Positions 9,407 through 18,912 of a stretch of 64,000 nt of DNA are shown here, in pieces (position 1 is the first letter of the stretch; the number at the start of each line of letters is the position of its first letter). This DNA comes from Paraburkholderia flava (GTDB lineage: Bacteria > Pseudomonadota > Gammaproteobacteria > Burkholderiales > Burkholderiaceae). The stretch lies in the NCBI RefSeq assembly GCF_004359985.1, contig NZ_SMRO01000003.1, positions 416,205-480,204 on the forward strand, in the 5' to 3' direction. A program made the position numbers and the translations under genes. Under the pieces are notes generated by a model. The model searched no databases. It had not been told where the DNA came from and was given only the letters and a program-made list of their open reading frames with translations.

Positions 9407-10612
9407 TCACGCGATTTGCAACAGCAGTCCTTTCAGGTATTCGCCTTCCGGGAACGCCGTGAGCAGCGGATGATCGACGCCCGCGCCAAGGCGTTTCAGG
9501 ATGCGGGCATCGACGCGCGCGTCGGCTGCGGCGCCCGCGACGATCTTCTGGAACAGATCGGCGTCGATCGCACCCGAGCACGAGTACGTGAACAGCAGGC
9601 CGCCCGGTCGCAGCAGCTTGAAGCCGGTCAGATTGATGTCCTTGTACGCGCGCGCGGCGCGGTCCACGTGCTCGCGCGACGGCGCGAACTTCGGCGGATC
9701 GAGCACGATCAGATCGAAGCGCTCGCCTTCGTCGTACAGACGACGCAGCGTCTTGAACGCATCCGCGTCGAGCCATTCGGCGCGCGCCGCATCGTAGCCG
9801 TTGGCCTCGACGTTGCGCTGCGCGAGCGCGAGCGCTTCGCCCGACGAATCCACCGACACGACCCGCTTCGCCCCGCCCTTCAACGCGGCCAGCGAGAAAC
9901 CGCCGGTGTAGCAGAAGCAGTTCAGTACGTCGCGGTCCTGTGCGAACTGCTGCACGAGCGCGCGGTTGTCGCGCTGGTCGATGTAGAAGCCGGTCTTGTG
10001 ACCGTGCAGCACGTCGACGTGATAGCGGACGCCGTTCTCGCTCGCGATCAGCGTGTCGGCGGGCGGGTCGCCGGCCAGCACGCCGGTGATCTGCCCGAGG
10101 CCTTCCTTCTCGCGGATCGATACATCCGAGCGTTCGTAGACGTTCGGGCAACTGGTCGCGCCGGTCAGCGCATCGACGATCGCGGTTTTCCATGCTTCGA
10201 CGCCTGCGGCCATGAACTGGCAGACGAGCTGGCCCTGGGCGTTTTGCGACGCATCCGGCACGTAGTAATCGACGATCAACCCCGGCAAACCATCCGCCTC
10301 ACCGAAGATCAACCGAACCGCACCCGTATCGCGAACCATCGTCTGCCGATGCGCAAGCGCGCGTTGCACGCGGCGCTTGAAGAACGCGTGATCGATCGGT
10401 TCGGTTTCGTCGAAGCTCCAGACGCGCGCGCGGATCTGCGAATGCGGACTCCATGCGGCGCGCGCGAGAAAGCGGCCGTCGTGCGCACGCACGAGCACCG
10501 TATCGCCGGCGACCGGCTTGCCGTCGACCCGATCGATTGCATTCGCGTAGACCCACGGATGCCGGCGCTGCAGCGATTTTTCTTTCGACGGTTTGAGCGT
10601 AACGATATTCAT
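9407..10612 (-). CDS. rlmI: 23S rRNA (cytosine-C5) methyltransferase RlmI family
   Basis: 401 residues. An N-terminal PUA-like domain (MNIVTLKPSKEKSLQRRHPW, then WVYANAIDRV) is followed by a middle EEHEA-like region and a C-terminal Rossmann SAM domain (LNCFCYTGGFSLAALKGGAKRVVSVDSS; DLIVLDPPKFAPS; LLFTYSCSG). RlmI makes m5C1962 in E. coli 23S rRNA. The DPPKF and SCS motifs fit the family. It lies 54 nt downstream of xerC on the same strand. Confidence 0.9.
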   Translation of the reverse strand: MNIVTLKPSKEKSLQRRHPWVYANAIDRVDGKPVAGDTVLVRAHDGRFLARAAWSPHSQIRARVWSFDETEPIDHAFFKRRVQRALAHRQTMVRDTGAVRLIFGEADGLPGLIVDYYVPDASQNAQGQLVCQFMAAGVEAWKTAIVDALTGATSCPNVYERSDVSIREKEGLGQITGVLAGDPPADTLIASENGVRYHVDVLHGHKTGFYIDQRDNRALVQQFAQDRDVLNCFCYTGGFSLAALKGGAKRVVSVDSSGEALALAQRNVEANGYDAARAEWLDADAFKTLRRLYDEGERFDLIVLDPPKFAPSREHVDRAARAYKDINLTGFKLLRPGGLLFTYSCSGAIDADLFQKIVAGAAADARVDARILKRLGAGVDHPLLTAFPEGEYLKGLLLQIA

Positions 10613-10666
10613 GACTTCACTTCGTGGAGGATTCGGCAGACACAGCCGCCGATGTGACGACCGGCG

Positions 10667-11590
10667 TCAGTCGCGCTTTTTAGCGCGCGGATGCGCCGCA
10701 TCGTAAATGCGCGCGAGATGCTGGAAATCGAGGCCCGTATAGACCTGCGTCGCGGTGATGCTCGCGTGACCGAGCAGTTCCTGGACCGCACGCAGATCGC
10801 CGCTCGACTGCAGCACGTGCGTCGCGAACGAATGGCGCAGCACGTGCGGATGCACGTTCGCCGGAATGCCGGCGACGAGCGCCGCGCGCTTCACGCGATC
10901 GCGCACGACGTTCGGCGACATCCGGTTGCCGCGCGCGGTGAGGAACAGCGGATGCGGATCGTTTTTGACGAACTCGTCGCGCACCGCGAGCCATGCGCGC
11001 AGCGCGTCGAGTGCCTTGCTGCCCACCGGTACGGTCCGGCGACGATTGCCCTTGCCCAGCACTTCGACTTCCGCCGCATCGAGCTTCAGCCAGCCCACCG
11101 ATTCATGGCCGTCCACCTTCGTGTACCGCGCGTCGAGGCTGACCAGCTCCGCGAGCCGCAGACCCGACGAGTAGAACAGTTCGAGGATCGCATGGTCGCG
11201 GACGTTCTCGGCGGTGCCTGCGGAGGGCGCTTCCATCAGCGTGTGCGCATCGTCGACGGATAGCGCCTTCGGCAGTGTCTTCGCGCGTTTCGGTGCGCGC
11301 ACCGTCGAGCACGGATTCGCGGGCAGCTCGACGCGTCCGGCGAGCCAGCGATAGAACGCGCGCCATGCCGACAGCCGGTGACCGATCGAGCGCGCGGACA
11401 GCCCGCCCGCATGCGCGCGCACGACGGCGCCGCGGATGTCGACAGTGGTGAGACTTTCGAGCGGCCGGCCGTTCGCGAGCTTCTGCAGTTCGCCGAGTTC
11501 GTGCGTGTAGCCGCGCAGCGTGTGCGCCGACAACCGCCGCTCGTTTTCGAGGATCGCGAGGTAGTCGGCGACTGGATCGGCGGACGTCAC
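10667..11590 (-). CDS. xerC: Tyrosine recombinase XerC
   Basis: 307 residues. With XerD it resolves chromosome dimers at dif under FtsK control. It has an N-terminal SAM-like core-binding domain and a C-terminal catalytic domain with the full set of active residues: Arg145, Lys180, His249 with Arg252 (HVLRH), His275 and nucleophile Tyr284 (TQVYTGLD). The start is GTG at 11590. The dapF-DUF484-xerC order is conserved in proteobacteria and supports XerC over XerD. A short insertion around residues 155-168 is noticeable. Confidence 0.94.
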   Translation of the reverse strand: MTSADPVADYLAILENERRLSAHTLRGYTHELGELQKLANGRPLESLTTVDIRGAVVRAHAGGLSARSIGHRLSAWRAFYRWLAGRVELPANPCSTVRAPKRAKTLPKALSVDDAHTLMEAPSAGTAENVRDHAILELFYSSGLRLAELVSLDARYTKVDGHESVGWLKLDAAEVEVLGKGNRRRTVPVGSKALDALRAWLAVRDEFVKNDPHPLFLTARGNRMSPNVVRDRVKRAALVAGIPANVHPHVLRHSFATHVLQSSGDLRAVQELLGHASITATQVYTGLDFQHLARIYDAAHPRAKKRD

Positions 11591-11622
11591 GATGGCGGCG
11601 GGCTCGTCAGTACGTCAGCACA

Positions 11623-12330
11623 TCAGCGCGGTAGCAGGCGGCTCAGCGCCGCTCCGGCAAGTGCGCCGATGTGGGTCAGGAAATCGGTGGCCATGCCGTC
11701 GTGGAAGCGGCGCGGATCGGCCGAGCCCATCACCAGCAGGCCGAACGCGGGCGCATCGGCGCTGCCTTCGGGATCGCGCAGCGCGAGCAGCGCAATCGAT
11801 TCGATCGCTTCGGTCGTGGCCGACGTGCCGGCTGCGTCGTCGGCTGCGGCAACCGGCGCGAGCCACTGCGCGGCTTCGAAGCCGGTGTTCGCGCCGCAGT
11901 ACGGCGCGACGAGGCTGTTCGCGAAAATCCGCACTTCCTCGCCGACGTTGCGCGTGAAGTCAGCCTGCGCATACGGCTCGCTAACGTCCCACACGCGCAG
12001 CGCAGCCTGCGGCACGTCGAACACGTCGCGCAGGCCGTTCGCGATCGTGCGCGGCAGTGCGTACGGGTCGCGTTCGGCCATCACATGCACGGTCCAGCGG
12101 CTGAATTTCGCGGCGATGCTGTCGTTCTCGTGGCCGTAGCGCACGAGTTCGGCGAGCCGGCGCTCGAGATGCTTGTTCTTGTCGCGGAGCATTTCCATCT
12201 GCCGCTCCTGCAACGACACGGCGGCCTTTCCGTGCGGGTTCGCGAGACGGATGGTCGCGAGCATCTCCGCGTGTTCGGCGAAGAATTCGGGGTTGGCCAG
12301 CAGGTATTCGGCGACTTCGCGATCGTTCAT
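11623..12330 (-). CDS. DUF484 family protein (GAF-like)
   Basis: 235 residues from ATG 12330. It starts with NDREVAEYLLANPEFFAEHAEML, then LANPHGKAAVSLQERQMEMLRDKN, the diagnostic opening of the DUF484/YigA family. The remainder resembles a GAF-like fold. No biochemical function is known, but the gene is almost always between dapF and xerC, as here (gaps of 50 and 32 nt), implying one operon. Soluble; no signal peptide or membrane segment. Confidence 0.9.
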   Translation of the reverse strand: MNDREVAEYLLANPEFFAEHAEMLATIRLANPHGKAAVSLQERQMEMLRDKNKHLERRLAELVRYGHENDSIAAKFSRWTVHVMAERDPYALPRTIANGLRDVFDVPQAALRVWDVSEPYAQADFTRNVGEEVRIFANSLVAPYCGANTGFEAAQWLAPVAAADDAAGTSATTEAIESIALLALRDPEGSADAPAFGLLVMGSADPRRFHDGMATDFLTHIGALAGAALSRLLPR

Positions 12331-12380
12331 GGTTTCGGCGGATGAGCGTCCGGGTCGGACGCTGCGTTGAATGAGAGGAA

Positions 12381-13244
12381 TCAGTCGGCCAGTTCGATCT
12401 CGCCTTCGAAGACGGTCGTGGCCGGGCCGGCCATCAGCAGCGGCGCGTCGTCGCGCGCGCGGTCCCACGAAATAGTCAGTGCGCCGCCGTGCGTGTGCAC
12501 GGTGACCGGCGAATCGAGCAGCCCGCGACGGATGCCCGCCGCGACCGCCGCGCATGCGCCGGTGCCGCACGCGAGCGTTTCGCCCGCGCCGCGCTCGTAG
12601 ACGCGCAGGTTGATCTCGCTGCGTCCGACGATCTGCATGAAGCCCGCGTTGACCCGCTGCGGAAAGCGCGGATGGTGTTCGATAACAGGCCCGTCGACGC
12701 CGACCGGAAACGCCTCGGTGTCATCGACGATCTGCACCGCGTGCGGATTGCCCATCGATACCGACGAGATCCAGCGCGTCGTGCCGTTCACGTCGAGCGG
12801 CCACAGCGTGTCGTCGCCTTCATGGCGTCCATCGAGACCTTGTGCATCGAACGGGACGCGCACGGGTTCGAAGATCGGAATGCCCATGTCGACGACGACG
12901 TCGCCGTTCGGCTGCATGGTCGGCACGATGATGCCGTTTTGCACCTGCACGCGGAGGCTGCGTTTATCGGTGAGACCCTGGTCGCGGACGAACTTGACGA
13001 AGCAGCGTGCGCCGTTGCCGCAGTGTTCGACTTCGCCGCCGTCGCAATTGAAGATGCGATACCTGAAATCGACGCCTTCGATGGTCGGCCGCTCGACCAG
13101 CAGCAACTGATCCGCGCCGACGCCGAAATGCCGGTCGGCGAGCGCGCGTACCTGCGCAGCGCTCAGGCTGAGCGGCTGCGTGTAGCCGTCGAGCACGACG
13201 AAGTCGTTGCCCGCGCCGTGCATCTTGGTGAATTTCAGTTTCAT
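12381..13244 (-). CDS. dapF: Diaminopimelate epimerase
   Basis: 287 residues. It converts LL- to meso-diaminopimelate for lysine and peptidoglycan by a PLP-independent two-base mechanism. Catalytic Cys75 sits in EHCGNGARC and Cys226 in [22 protein letters not shown] at the N-terminus is a family signature. It heads the dapF-DUF484-xerC-rlmI run and follows the acyltransferase gene by 63 nt. Confidence 0.97.
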   Translation of the reverse strand: MKLKFTKMHGAGNDFVVLDGYTQPLSLSAAQVRALADRHFGVGADQLLLVERPTIEGVDFRYRIFNCDGGEVEHCGNGARCFVKFVRDQGLTDKRSLRVQVQNGIIVPTMQPNGDVVVDMGIPIFEPVRVPFDAQGLDGRHEGDDTLWPLDVNGTTRWISSVSMGNPHAVQIVDDTEAFPVGVDGPVIEHHPRFPQRVNAGFMQIVGRSEINLRVYERGAGETLACGTGACAAVAAGIRRGLLDSPVTVHTHGGALTISWDRARDDAPLLMAGPATTVFEGEIELAD

Positions 13245-13307
13245 CCCACTATTGTACGGGACGCGGGCGATGCGTTTGCATCGGCCCGCAGTGCTTCGTC
13301 CGGTAAA

Positions 13308-14192
13308 TCAGTAAAACCCCGGCTGACCAGGCGGTCGCGTCTTGAAGCGCTTATGCACCCAGTAATACTGTTCCGGCATCTTCGGAATCTGCTCTTCGAG
13401 GAACGCGTTCATCCGGCGTGCGTCGACGTCGTCGTCGCCGGTCGGGTAGTTGTCCCACGGCTTGAACACGCGCAGCCGGTAGCCCTTGTAGTTCGGCAGC
13501 ACCTCGCCGATAAACGGCACCACCTGCGCGTGCCCGACTTTCGCGAGGCGGCCGACCGCGGTCAGCGTGCAGGTCGGCACGCCGAAGAACGGCACGAAGG
13601 TCGAGTTGCGCATCCCGTAGTCCATGTCCGCGCCGAGCATCACCGGCTTGCGTTCGCGCAGCCAGCGCAGCACGATCCGCGCGCTGTCGGCGCGGCTCGC
13701 CATGTCCGCGCCGAAACGGCCGCGTGCGGTCTTCGCGACCGCTTCGAGTTCCGGACTGGACATCGGCTGGTAGAGCGCGCCGCACTGCCGTTGCAGTGCG
13801 TGGTTGATGAAGACCGATCCCGCTTCGATGCCGACGAAGTGAAAACCGAGCAGCAAAGTGGGCGGCATATCGGGGTCGAGAAGATCGATCTCGCTGTCGA
13901 TCTGCACCAGTTTTTCGAGCTTCTTCGCCGACGCGAACCACTGAAAGCTGCGTTCGAGATAGCTGCGGATCGCGTGGCGGAAATGCTTCTGCGCAATGTC
14001 TTCGCGGTGCTCGTCGCTCCACTCGGGGAAGCACAGCTTCAGATTGATGTGAACAATACGCCTGCGCCGGCTGGGGATCTGATACAGCAACCAGCCGAGC
14101 CCGTCGCCGAGACGCGCGACGAAGCCGTACGGCAGCAGCGCGAACAGCTTCAGCAGGCCGACGGCTAGCTTCAGGCCGAGCCGGCCCATCAT
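13308..14192 (-). CDS. lpxL: Lipid A biosynthesis lauroyl acyltransferase (LpxL/HtrB family)
   Basis: 294 residues. One N-terminal hydrophobic anchor (about 8-38) precedes an acyltransferase domain with the catalytic HX4E motif at His118/Glu123 (HFVGIE), then MLGADMDYGMRNSTFVPFFG and YYWVHKRFKTRPPG. It transfers a secondary acyl chain from acyl-ACP to Kdo2-lipid IVA at the inner membrane. The family also includes LpxM/LpxP; chain specificity cannot be read here. Divergent from metK. Confidence 0.88.
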   Translation of the reverse strand: MMGRLGLKLAVGLLKLFALLPYGFVARLGDGLGWLLYQIPSRRRRIVHINLKLCFPEWSDEHREDIAQKHFRHAIRSYLERSFQWFASAKKLEKLVQIDSEIDLLDPDMPPTLLLGFHFVGIEAGSVFINHALQRQCGALYQPMSSPELEAVAKTARGRFGADMASRADSARIVLRWLRERKPVMLGADMDYGMRNSTFVPFFGVPTCTLTAVGRLAKVGHAQVVPFIGEVLPNYKGYRLRVFKPWDNYPTGDDDVDARRMNAFLEEQIPKMPEQYYWVHKRFKTRPPGQPGFY

Positions 14193-14275
14193 GCGTGCGC
14201 TCCGGACACGACTGCGCGCGACGCGAAGCCGCGAAATACGCTGAACGAATGGATATACGGCACGCGTGGGTACTC

Positions 14276-14303
14276 TGCGACAAATTGGAGAAGTCGCTAT
14301 AAT
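14276..14303 (+). promoter_or_regulatory. Predicted sigma-70 promoter of metK
   Basis: A perfect -10 TATAAT at 14298-14303, with a weak TGCGAC-like -35 about 16-17 nt upstream. If transcription starts near 14310, the metK leader is about 170 nt. Confidence 0.65.
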
Positions 14304-14482
14304 AAGGGCTTCGCCGAGTTAATAGACAACTTGCGGGGCGAAGCCGGTCACACAATGCAGGATGCGTTTCACGCGTCTTTGCGTCGGGGCTGGTCAGGAA
14401 GTCCGCTAAAGCGTCGCCGCTTCAGGCTCCCGAAGCTGGCTACGTGAAACTCAACCGTAACCACACATCAGGAGTCTGTAAC
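14304..14482 (+). promoter_or_regulatory. Structured 5' leader of metK (possible cis-regulatory RNA)
   Basis: By eye the leader holds a perfect 9-bp stem (14307-14315 with 14337-14345). A long-range 8-bp stem (14366-14373 with 14443-14450) encloses about 70 nt. Inside it, two short hairpins share bases (14409-14413/14418-14422 versus 14419-14423/14432-14436) and so exclude each other. The ribosome-binding site AGGAG follows at 14470-14474. I could not match it to the SAM-I, SAM-II or SAH riboswitch cores. A regulatory role is inferred from structure and gene identity only. Confidence 0.45.
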
Positions 14483-15670
14483 GTGGCAAACGACTATCTC
14501 TTCACCTCCGAATCCGTTTCCGAAGGCCATCCCGACAAAGTCGCGGATCAGATCTCGGATGCGATTCTCGATGCCATCCTGACGCAGGACAAATACTCGC
14601 GTGTTGCAGCGGAAACGCTGTGCAACACCGGTCTCGTCGTCCTCGCAGGTGAAATCACCACGACGGCCAACGTCGACTACATCCAGGTCGCGCGCGACAC
14701 GATCAAGCGCATCGGCTACGACAACACTGACTACGGCATCGACTACCGCGGCTGCGCGGTGCTCGTCGCGTACGACAAGCAGTCGCCGGACATCGCGCAA
14801 GGCGTCGACCGTGCGCACGACAACAACCTCGATCAAGGCGCCGGCGACCAGGGCCTGATGTTCGGCTACGCATGCGACGAAACGCCCGAACTGATGCCGC
14901 TGCCGATCCACCTGTCGCATCGTCTCGTCGAGCGTCAGGCGAATCTGCGTCGCGACGGTCGTCTGCCGTGGCTGCGTCCGGATGCGAAGTCGCAAGTCAC
15001 CGTGCGCTACGTCGACGGCAAGCCGCATTCGATCGACACCGTCGTGCTGTCCACGCAGCATTCGCCGGACATCGAACTGTCGGTGCTGCGCGAAGCCGTG
15101 ATCGAGGAAGTCATCAAGCCGACGCTGCCGGCCGACCTCATCAAGGGCGATATCAAGTTCCTCGTGAACCCCACCGGCCGGTTCGTGATCGGCGGCCCGC
15201 AAGGCGATTGCGGTCTGACGGGCCGCAAGATCATCGTCGATACGTACGGCGGTGCGGCACCGCACGGCGGCGGCGCGTTTTCGGGCAAGGATCCGTCGAA
15301 GGTGGACCGTTCGGCTGCTTACGCCGGCCGTTACGTCGCGAAGAACATCGTGGCTGCGGGCCTCGCGTCGCGTTGCCTGATCCAGGTGTCGTACGCGATC
15401 GGCGTGGCGCAACCTACGTCGGTGATGGTGAACACGTTCGGCACGGGTCGCGTGTCGGATGCGACGATCACGCGTCTCGTGCAGGAGCATTTCGACCTGC
15501 GTCCGAAGGGCATCATTCAGATGCTCGACCTGCTGCGCCCGGTCTACGAAAAGACGGCCGCGTATGGTCACTTCGGCCGCGAAGAGCCGGAATTCTCGTG
15601 GGAAGCGACGGACAAGGCGCTCGTCCTTGCCGAAGCTGCCGGCACGGAACCGGTTGCTGCGACCGCTTGA
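14483..15670 (+). CDS. metK: S-adenosylmethionine synthetase
   Basis: 395 residues from a GTG at 14483, preceded at good spacing by AGGAG. Starting there gives [19 protein letters not shown], matching the family N-terminus, whereas the ATG at 14444 adds a non-family extension inside the leader. It makes SAM from Met and ATP as a tetramer. SEGHPDK (metal/ATP), [15 protein letters not shown], and the phosphate-binding loop [19 protein letters not shown] are visible. Monocistronic: own promoter, structured leader and a strong terminator. Confidence 0.97.
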   Translation: MANDYLFTSESVSEGHPDKVADQISDAILDAILTQDKYSRVAAETLCNTGLVVLAGEITTTANVDYIQVARDTIKRIGYDNTDYGIDYRGCAVLVAYDKQSPDIAQGVDRAHDNNLDQGAGDQGLMFGYACDETPELMPLPIHLSHRLVERQANLRRDGRLPWLRPDAKSQVTVRYVDGKPHSIDTVVLSTQHSPDIELSVLREAVIEEVIKPTLPADLIKGDIKFLVNPTGRFVIGGPQGDCGLTGRKIIVDTYGGAAPHGGGAFSGKDPSKVDRSAAYAGRYVAKNIVAAGLASRCLIQVSYAIGVAQPTSVMVNTFGTGRVSDATITRLVQEHFDLRPKGIIQMLDLLRPVYEKTAAYGHFGREEPEFSWEATDKALVLAEAAGTEPVAATA

Positions 15671-15705
15671 TCGCGTAAGCAGTCGTTATCGCGACGTCTG
15701 AACAA

Positions 15706-15740
15706 AGCCCCGCACGGCATCGGCCGTGCGGGGCTTTTTC
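15706..15740 (+). terminator. Rho-independent terminator of metK
   Basis: A perfect 12-bp GC-rich stem (15706-15717 and 15724-15735) followed by TTTTTC, 36 nt after the metK stop. Confidence 0.93.
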
Positions 15741-15795
15741 ATGCGCGTGCGCGAGAGACCGAAAGACGGGAGAGACGATGCGTAGCGATCAGCGA

Positions 15796-16353
15796 TCAGC
15801 GCGCCGCGAACGCGAACCAGCCCGCGCTGCTCGCGCCCATTCGACGCGGCCGACGGCTCGTACTGTGCGGCGCGGGAATCCGTCGCGTGGACGGTGCGCG
15901 CAGCGGCGCGGGTTTGCGCAGCAGCGTGCGTAGCGACAACCGATGCGAACTGCGGCGTGCACGCAGCGCGGCGAAGAATGCATTGAACCACGTGCGGATG
16001 CCATCGACCGGATGCGCCCCACGCCATTGCCCGGCGAGCGCGCGCGTTCGCGCGGAGTGGTGACGCAGCGCGCGTGCAACGTGACGCTGCGCCGGACGCG
16101 CGGCGATGCGTGCGGCTCGTGTGAGTCGGGTGCTTAAAAGAGTGTGCATGGCTTTCGAAGAGGGTCGGCGGCGCGCAGGGGAGATGCGCGAGACGCGCAC
16201 AATCGCAGCAGCAAGCGTGCCAATGACGGCACCCACCGCGCGACGGACAGGCCGGGGAGAAGACGGAAGCGTCTCGGGACGGGCAGAACGGGCCACCAGG
16301 GCTCGCATCCGCCGCGCCGCGAAGACTGAAATCGCGGACATTGCGTACGACAT
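15796..16353 (-). CDS. Arg-rich hypothetical protein (doubtful)
   Basis: An open frame of about 185 residues from the ATG at 16353 (MSYAMSAISVFAARR). It has one hydrophobic stretch (AVGAVIGTLAAAIV) and an otherwise very Arg/Ala/Ser-rich sequence, including RARRSSHRLSLRTLLRKPAP. No family is recognised and no Shine-Dalgarno is seen before the start. If it is not a gene, 15741-16562 is an 820-bp non-coding stretch. High-GC DNA often leaves such frames open by chance. Confidence 0.3.
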   Translation of the reverse strand: MSYAMSAISVFAARRMRALVARSARPETLPSSPRPVRRAVGAVIGTLAAAIVRVSRISPARRRPSSKAMHTLLSTRLTRAARIAARPAQRHVARALRHHSARTRALAGQWRGAHPVDGIRTWFNAFFAALRARRSSHRLSLRTLLRKPAPLRAPSTRRIPAPHSTSRRPRRMGASSAGWFAFAAR

Positions 16354-16562
16354 GAAATTCAGGCTACACGCGATTCGTGACGGTCGGAAGTCCGTTTTTA
16401 CCCTCGCGTCGGATTCACGGATCATACCCTTTGGGCGCGATCGCCGTGCGCGCGTGCCCTTGCATCGTGCAGTGCGCCCCATTGACGCAGCAAAGCCGAC
16501 GCAGTGCGATCCCGCACGATTTACAATCGGGCATACGGTCAGTCCAAAGAAGCGGAAACCCC

Positions 16563-17324
16563 ATGCCAGGCCATTCGAAAAAGGAACAGATCCAGACACT
16601 GCGCGAGCAGGGCTTTGTCATCGTGCCGGGGCTGGTGTCGCCCGAGCGCTGCGCGGAGCTCAAACAGATCGCGCAGCAGCAACTTCAGGAAGCGGCCGAC
16701 CCGATCGAGTTCGAAGCCGACCTGCGCTATCCCGGCGCGCCGGAATCGCGGCACGCGCAAGGCGGTCATACGGTGCGGCGATTGCTCGATGCGTACGCGC
16801 GTCATCCGCGGTTTCGCGAATGGGCGACCGCGCCCGAGATTCGCGGCTGGATGGAGTTGTACTTCGGCGAAGAGCCGCGCCTGTCGCGCACGCATCACAA
16901 CTGCATGATGACCAAGCATCCCGCGTACGGCAGCCTGACCGGCTGGCATCGCGACGTGCGCTACTGGTCGTTCGAGCGCGACGATCTGGTGTCCGTGTGG
17001 GTTGCGCTCGGCCCGGAAACCGTCGATAACGGCGGCCTGTGGTTCGTCCCGCATTCGCACGCGGAGACGTTCACGTCGAACCGCTTCGACGAAGCGAAGT
17101 TCTTCCGCGCGGATCTGCCGGAGAACAAGGCACTCATCGACACCGCGTACTCGCCCGAACTGAAACCCGGCGACGTCGTCTTCTTCCACTGCAACACGTT
17201 GCATTCGGCGGGCAAGAACGTAACCGACGACGTGAAGTTCTCGCTCGTCTTCACGTATCACGGCGCGAGCAACGTGCCGCTGCCGGGCACGCGCTCCGCG
17301 TCGAAGCCTGAAGTCGCGTTCTGA
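16563..17324 (+). CDS. Phytanoyl-CoA dioxygenase (PhyH) family protein
   Basis: 253 residues from ATG 16563 (MPGHSKKEQIQ). Fe(II)/2-oxoglutarate dioxygenase with a double-stranded beta-helix. The HxD metal pair is His129/Asp131 (GWHRDVRYW), with distal His at 214 in FFHCNTLHSAGKN, and an Arg or Ser downstream for 2-oxoglutarate. The MMTKHPAYGSLTGWHRD context is usual for bacterial PhyH hydroxylases, which act on varied small molecules; the substrate is unknown. It stands alone, with a convergent DUF3185 gene 42 nt beyond its stop. Confidence 0.85.
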   Translation: MPGHSKKEQIQTLREQGFVIVPGLVSPERCAELKQIAQQQLQEAADPIEFEADLRYPGAPESRHAQGGHTVRRLLDAYARHPRFREWATAPEIRGWMELYFGEEPRLSRTHHNCMMTKHPAYGSLTGWHRDVRYWSFERDDLVSVWVALGPETVDNGGLWFVPHSHAETFTSNRFDEAKFFRADLPENKALIDTAYSPELKPGDVVFFHCNTLHSAGKNVTDDVKFSLVFTYHGASNVPLPGTRSASKPEVAF

Positions 17325-17366
17325 CTTCGGGCGCAGCTGCGGCTTTTGCTTCGGCTTCGGCTTCGC

Positions 17367-17570
17367 TCAGCGTTTGGCCGACAGCGTCAGGCCGACCAGC
17401 CCCGCGACCGTCGCGACGACTCCGCCGGCGATCAGAAACATCGTGCGGTTGGTCGGCGCGCCGGTGAACACACGCGACACGTCGTTGCTGAACGAGTGGA
17501 ACGACTGTCCGCCGAAATACAGCAGCACGATGCCGCCGACAATCAATGCAACTGAAATCATCTTCGTCAT
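17367..17570 (-). CDS. DUF3185 family small membrane protein
   Basis: 67 residues from ATG 17570: MTKMISVALIVGGIVLLYFG forms the first transmembrane helix, a short polar loop with SFSNDVSRVFTGAPTNRT follows, and MFLIAGGVVATVAGLVGLTL is the second, ending in a basic tail. The FGG..S..ND.S..FTG loop is the DUF3185 signature. Function unknown. Confidence 0.85.
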   Translation of the reverse strand: MTKMISVALIVGGIVLLYFGGQSFHSFSNDVSRVFTGAPTNRTMFLIAGGVVATVAGLVGLTLSAKR

Positions 17571-17825
17571 GAAGGGCCTCGTCGATCCATGGATGGCCCG
17601 CAGTGTAGAAGACCCGCGCCGCAGCGTCCATTCCGTTGCGGTAACGATTTCACCGCAGGCTTCGTCCCACATGTTCTGTTGCGCATCTAAAGCGGCTGCA
17701 CGGCGTGCTGCGATTCGCTAACATAGTGCGTTCGACGTACCCGCTCTGAACTTAGCCCCTCTCGTCCGGCAAGTGGCTCGGCGACCTCTCCCGCTTTCAT
17801 CCATTTCTCACCAAGGATTTCACCC

Positions 17826-18869
17826 ATGGCTTACGAAGCAGCTTCGGCACGCTATTCGGACATGCAGTACCGCGTTTGCGGCAAGTCGGGTCTCAAACTG
17901 CCCGCGCTGTCGCTCGGGCTGTGGCACAACTTCGGCGACACCACGCCGCTGTCCGTTCAACGTGAAATCCTGCGTACATCGTTCGATCTCGGCATCACGC
18001 ACTTCGACCTCGCGAACAACTATGGCCCGCCGTATGGCAGCGCCGAAACGAATTTCGGTCGGCTGTTCAAGGACGACTTCAAGCCGTATCGCGATGAACT
18101 GCTGATCTCGTCGAAGGCGGGCTGGGACATGTGGCCGGGTCCGTACGGCCAGGGCGGCGGCTCGCGCAAGTACATCCTCGCGAGCCTCGATCAGAGCCTG
18201 CAGCGCATGGGTCTCGACTACGTCGACATCTTCTATTCGCATCGCTTCGACGCCGACACGCCGCTCGAAGAAACCGCCGGCGCGCTCGCGACCGCCGTGC
18301 AGCAGGGTAAGGCGCTGTACATCGGCATCTCGTCGTATTCGGCGGCGAAGACGCGCGAAATGGCGAAGCTGCTCGGCGAATACAAGGTGCCGCTGCTGAT
18401 CCATCAACCCGCGTACAACTTGCTGAATCGCTGGGTCGAACACGAACTGCTCGATGCGCTCGATGAAGTCGGCGCGGGCAGCATCGCGTTCACGCCGCTC
18501 GCGCAAGGTCTGCTGACGGGCAAGTATCTGAACGGCGTGCCGCAGGACGCACGGATCAACAAGGCCGGTGGCGGCTCGCTGAAACAGGAGCATCTGAGCG
18601 AGCAGAACATCGAGCACGTGCGCAAGCTCAACGACATCGCGCAGCGTCGCGGACAAAGCCTCGCGCAGATGGCGCTCGCATGGACGCTGCGCGATTCGCG
18701 CGTGACGTCGGCGCTGATCGGCGCGAGCAAGCCGGAGCAGGTGATCGAGAACGCGGGCGCGCTGAAGAACCTGTCGTTCACGAAGGAAGAGCTCGCGGAG
18801 ATCGACCGCTACGCGACGGAAGGCGGCGTGAACCTGTGGGAAAAGCCGTCGACGGATCAGCATATCTGA
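17826..18869 (+). CDS. Aldo/keto reductase, L-glyceraldehyde 3-phosphate reductase (YghZ/GpR) family
   Basis: 347 residues. NADPH-dependent (beta/alpha)8 reductase close to E. coli YghZ, which reduces L-glyceraldehyde 3-phosphate and methylglyoxal. Visible: the Asp and Tyr of FDLANNYGPPYGSAE, Lys of SSKAGWDMWPGPYG, His of YSHRFD, and the cofactor region IGASKPEQVIENAGAL. The family-typical GGGSRKYI insert is present. Monocistronic with its own terminator. Confidence 0.9.
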   Translation: MAYEAASARYSDMQYRVCGKSGLKLPALSLGLWHNFGDTTPLSVQREILRTSFDLGITHFDLANNYGPPYGSAETNFGRLFKDDFKPYRDELLISSKAGWDMWPGPYGQGGGSRKYILASLDQSLQRMGLDYVDIFYSHRFDADTPLEETAGALATAVQQGKALYIGISSYSAAKTREMAKLLGEYKVPLLIHQPAYNLLNRWVEHELLDALDEVGAGSIAFTPLAQGLLTGKYLNGVPQDARINKAGGGSLKQEHLSEQNIEHVRKLNDIAQRRGQSLAQMALAWTLRDSRVTSALIGASKPEQVIENAGALKNLSFTKEELAEIDRYATEGGVNLWEKPSTDQHI

Positions 18870-18887
18870 GCGTTCGCGCTGCATCGC

Positions 18888-18912
18888 AAGCCGCCTTCGG
18901 GCGGCTTTTTTA
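18888..18912 (+). terminator. Terminator of the aldo/keto reductase gene
   Basis: An 8-bp stem (18888-18895, 18900-18907) capped by a TTCG tetraloop and followed by a T-run, 18 nt after the stop. Confidence 0.92.

Noticed and set aside
14304..14482. Known SAM-I, SAM-II or SAH riboswitch upstream of metK
   Set aside because: None of the conserved core motifs I know from these classes is present, so I report only an unclassified structured leader.
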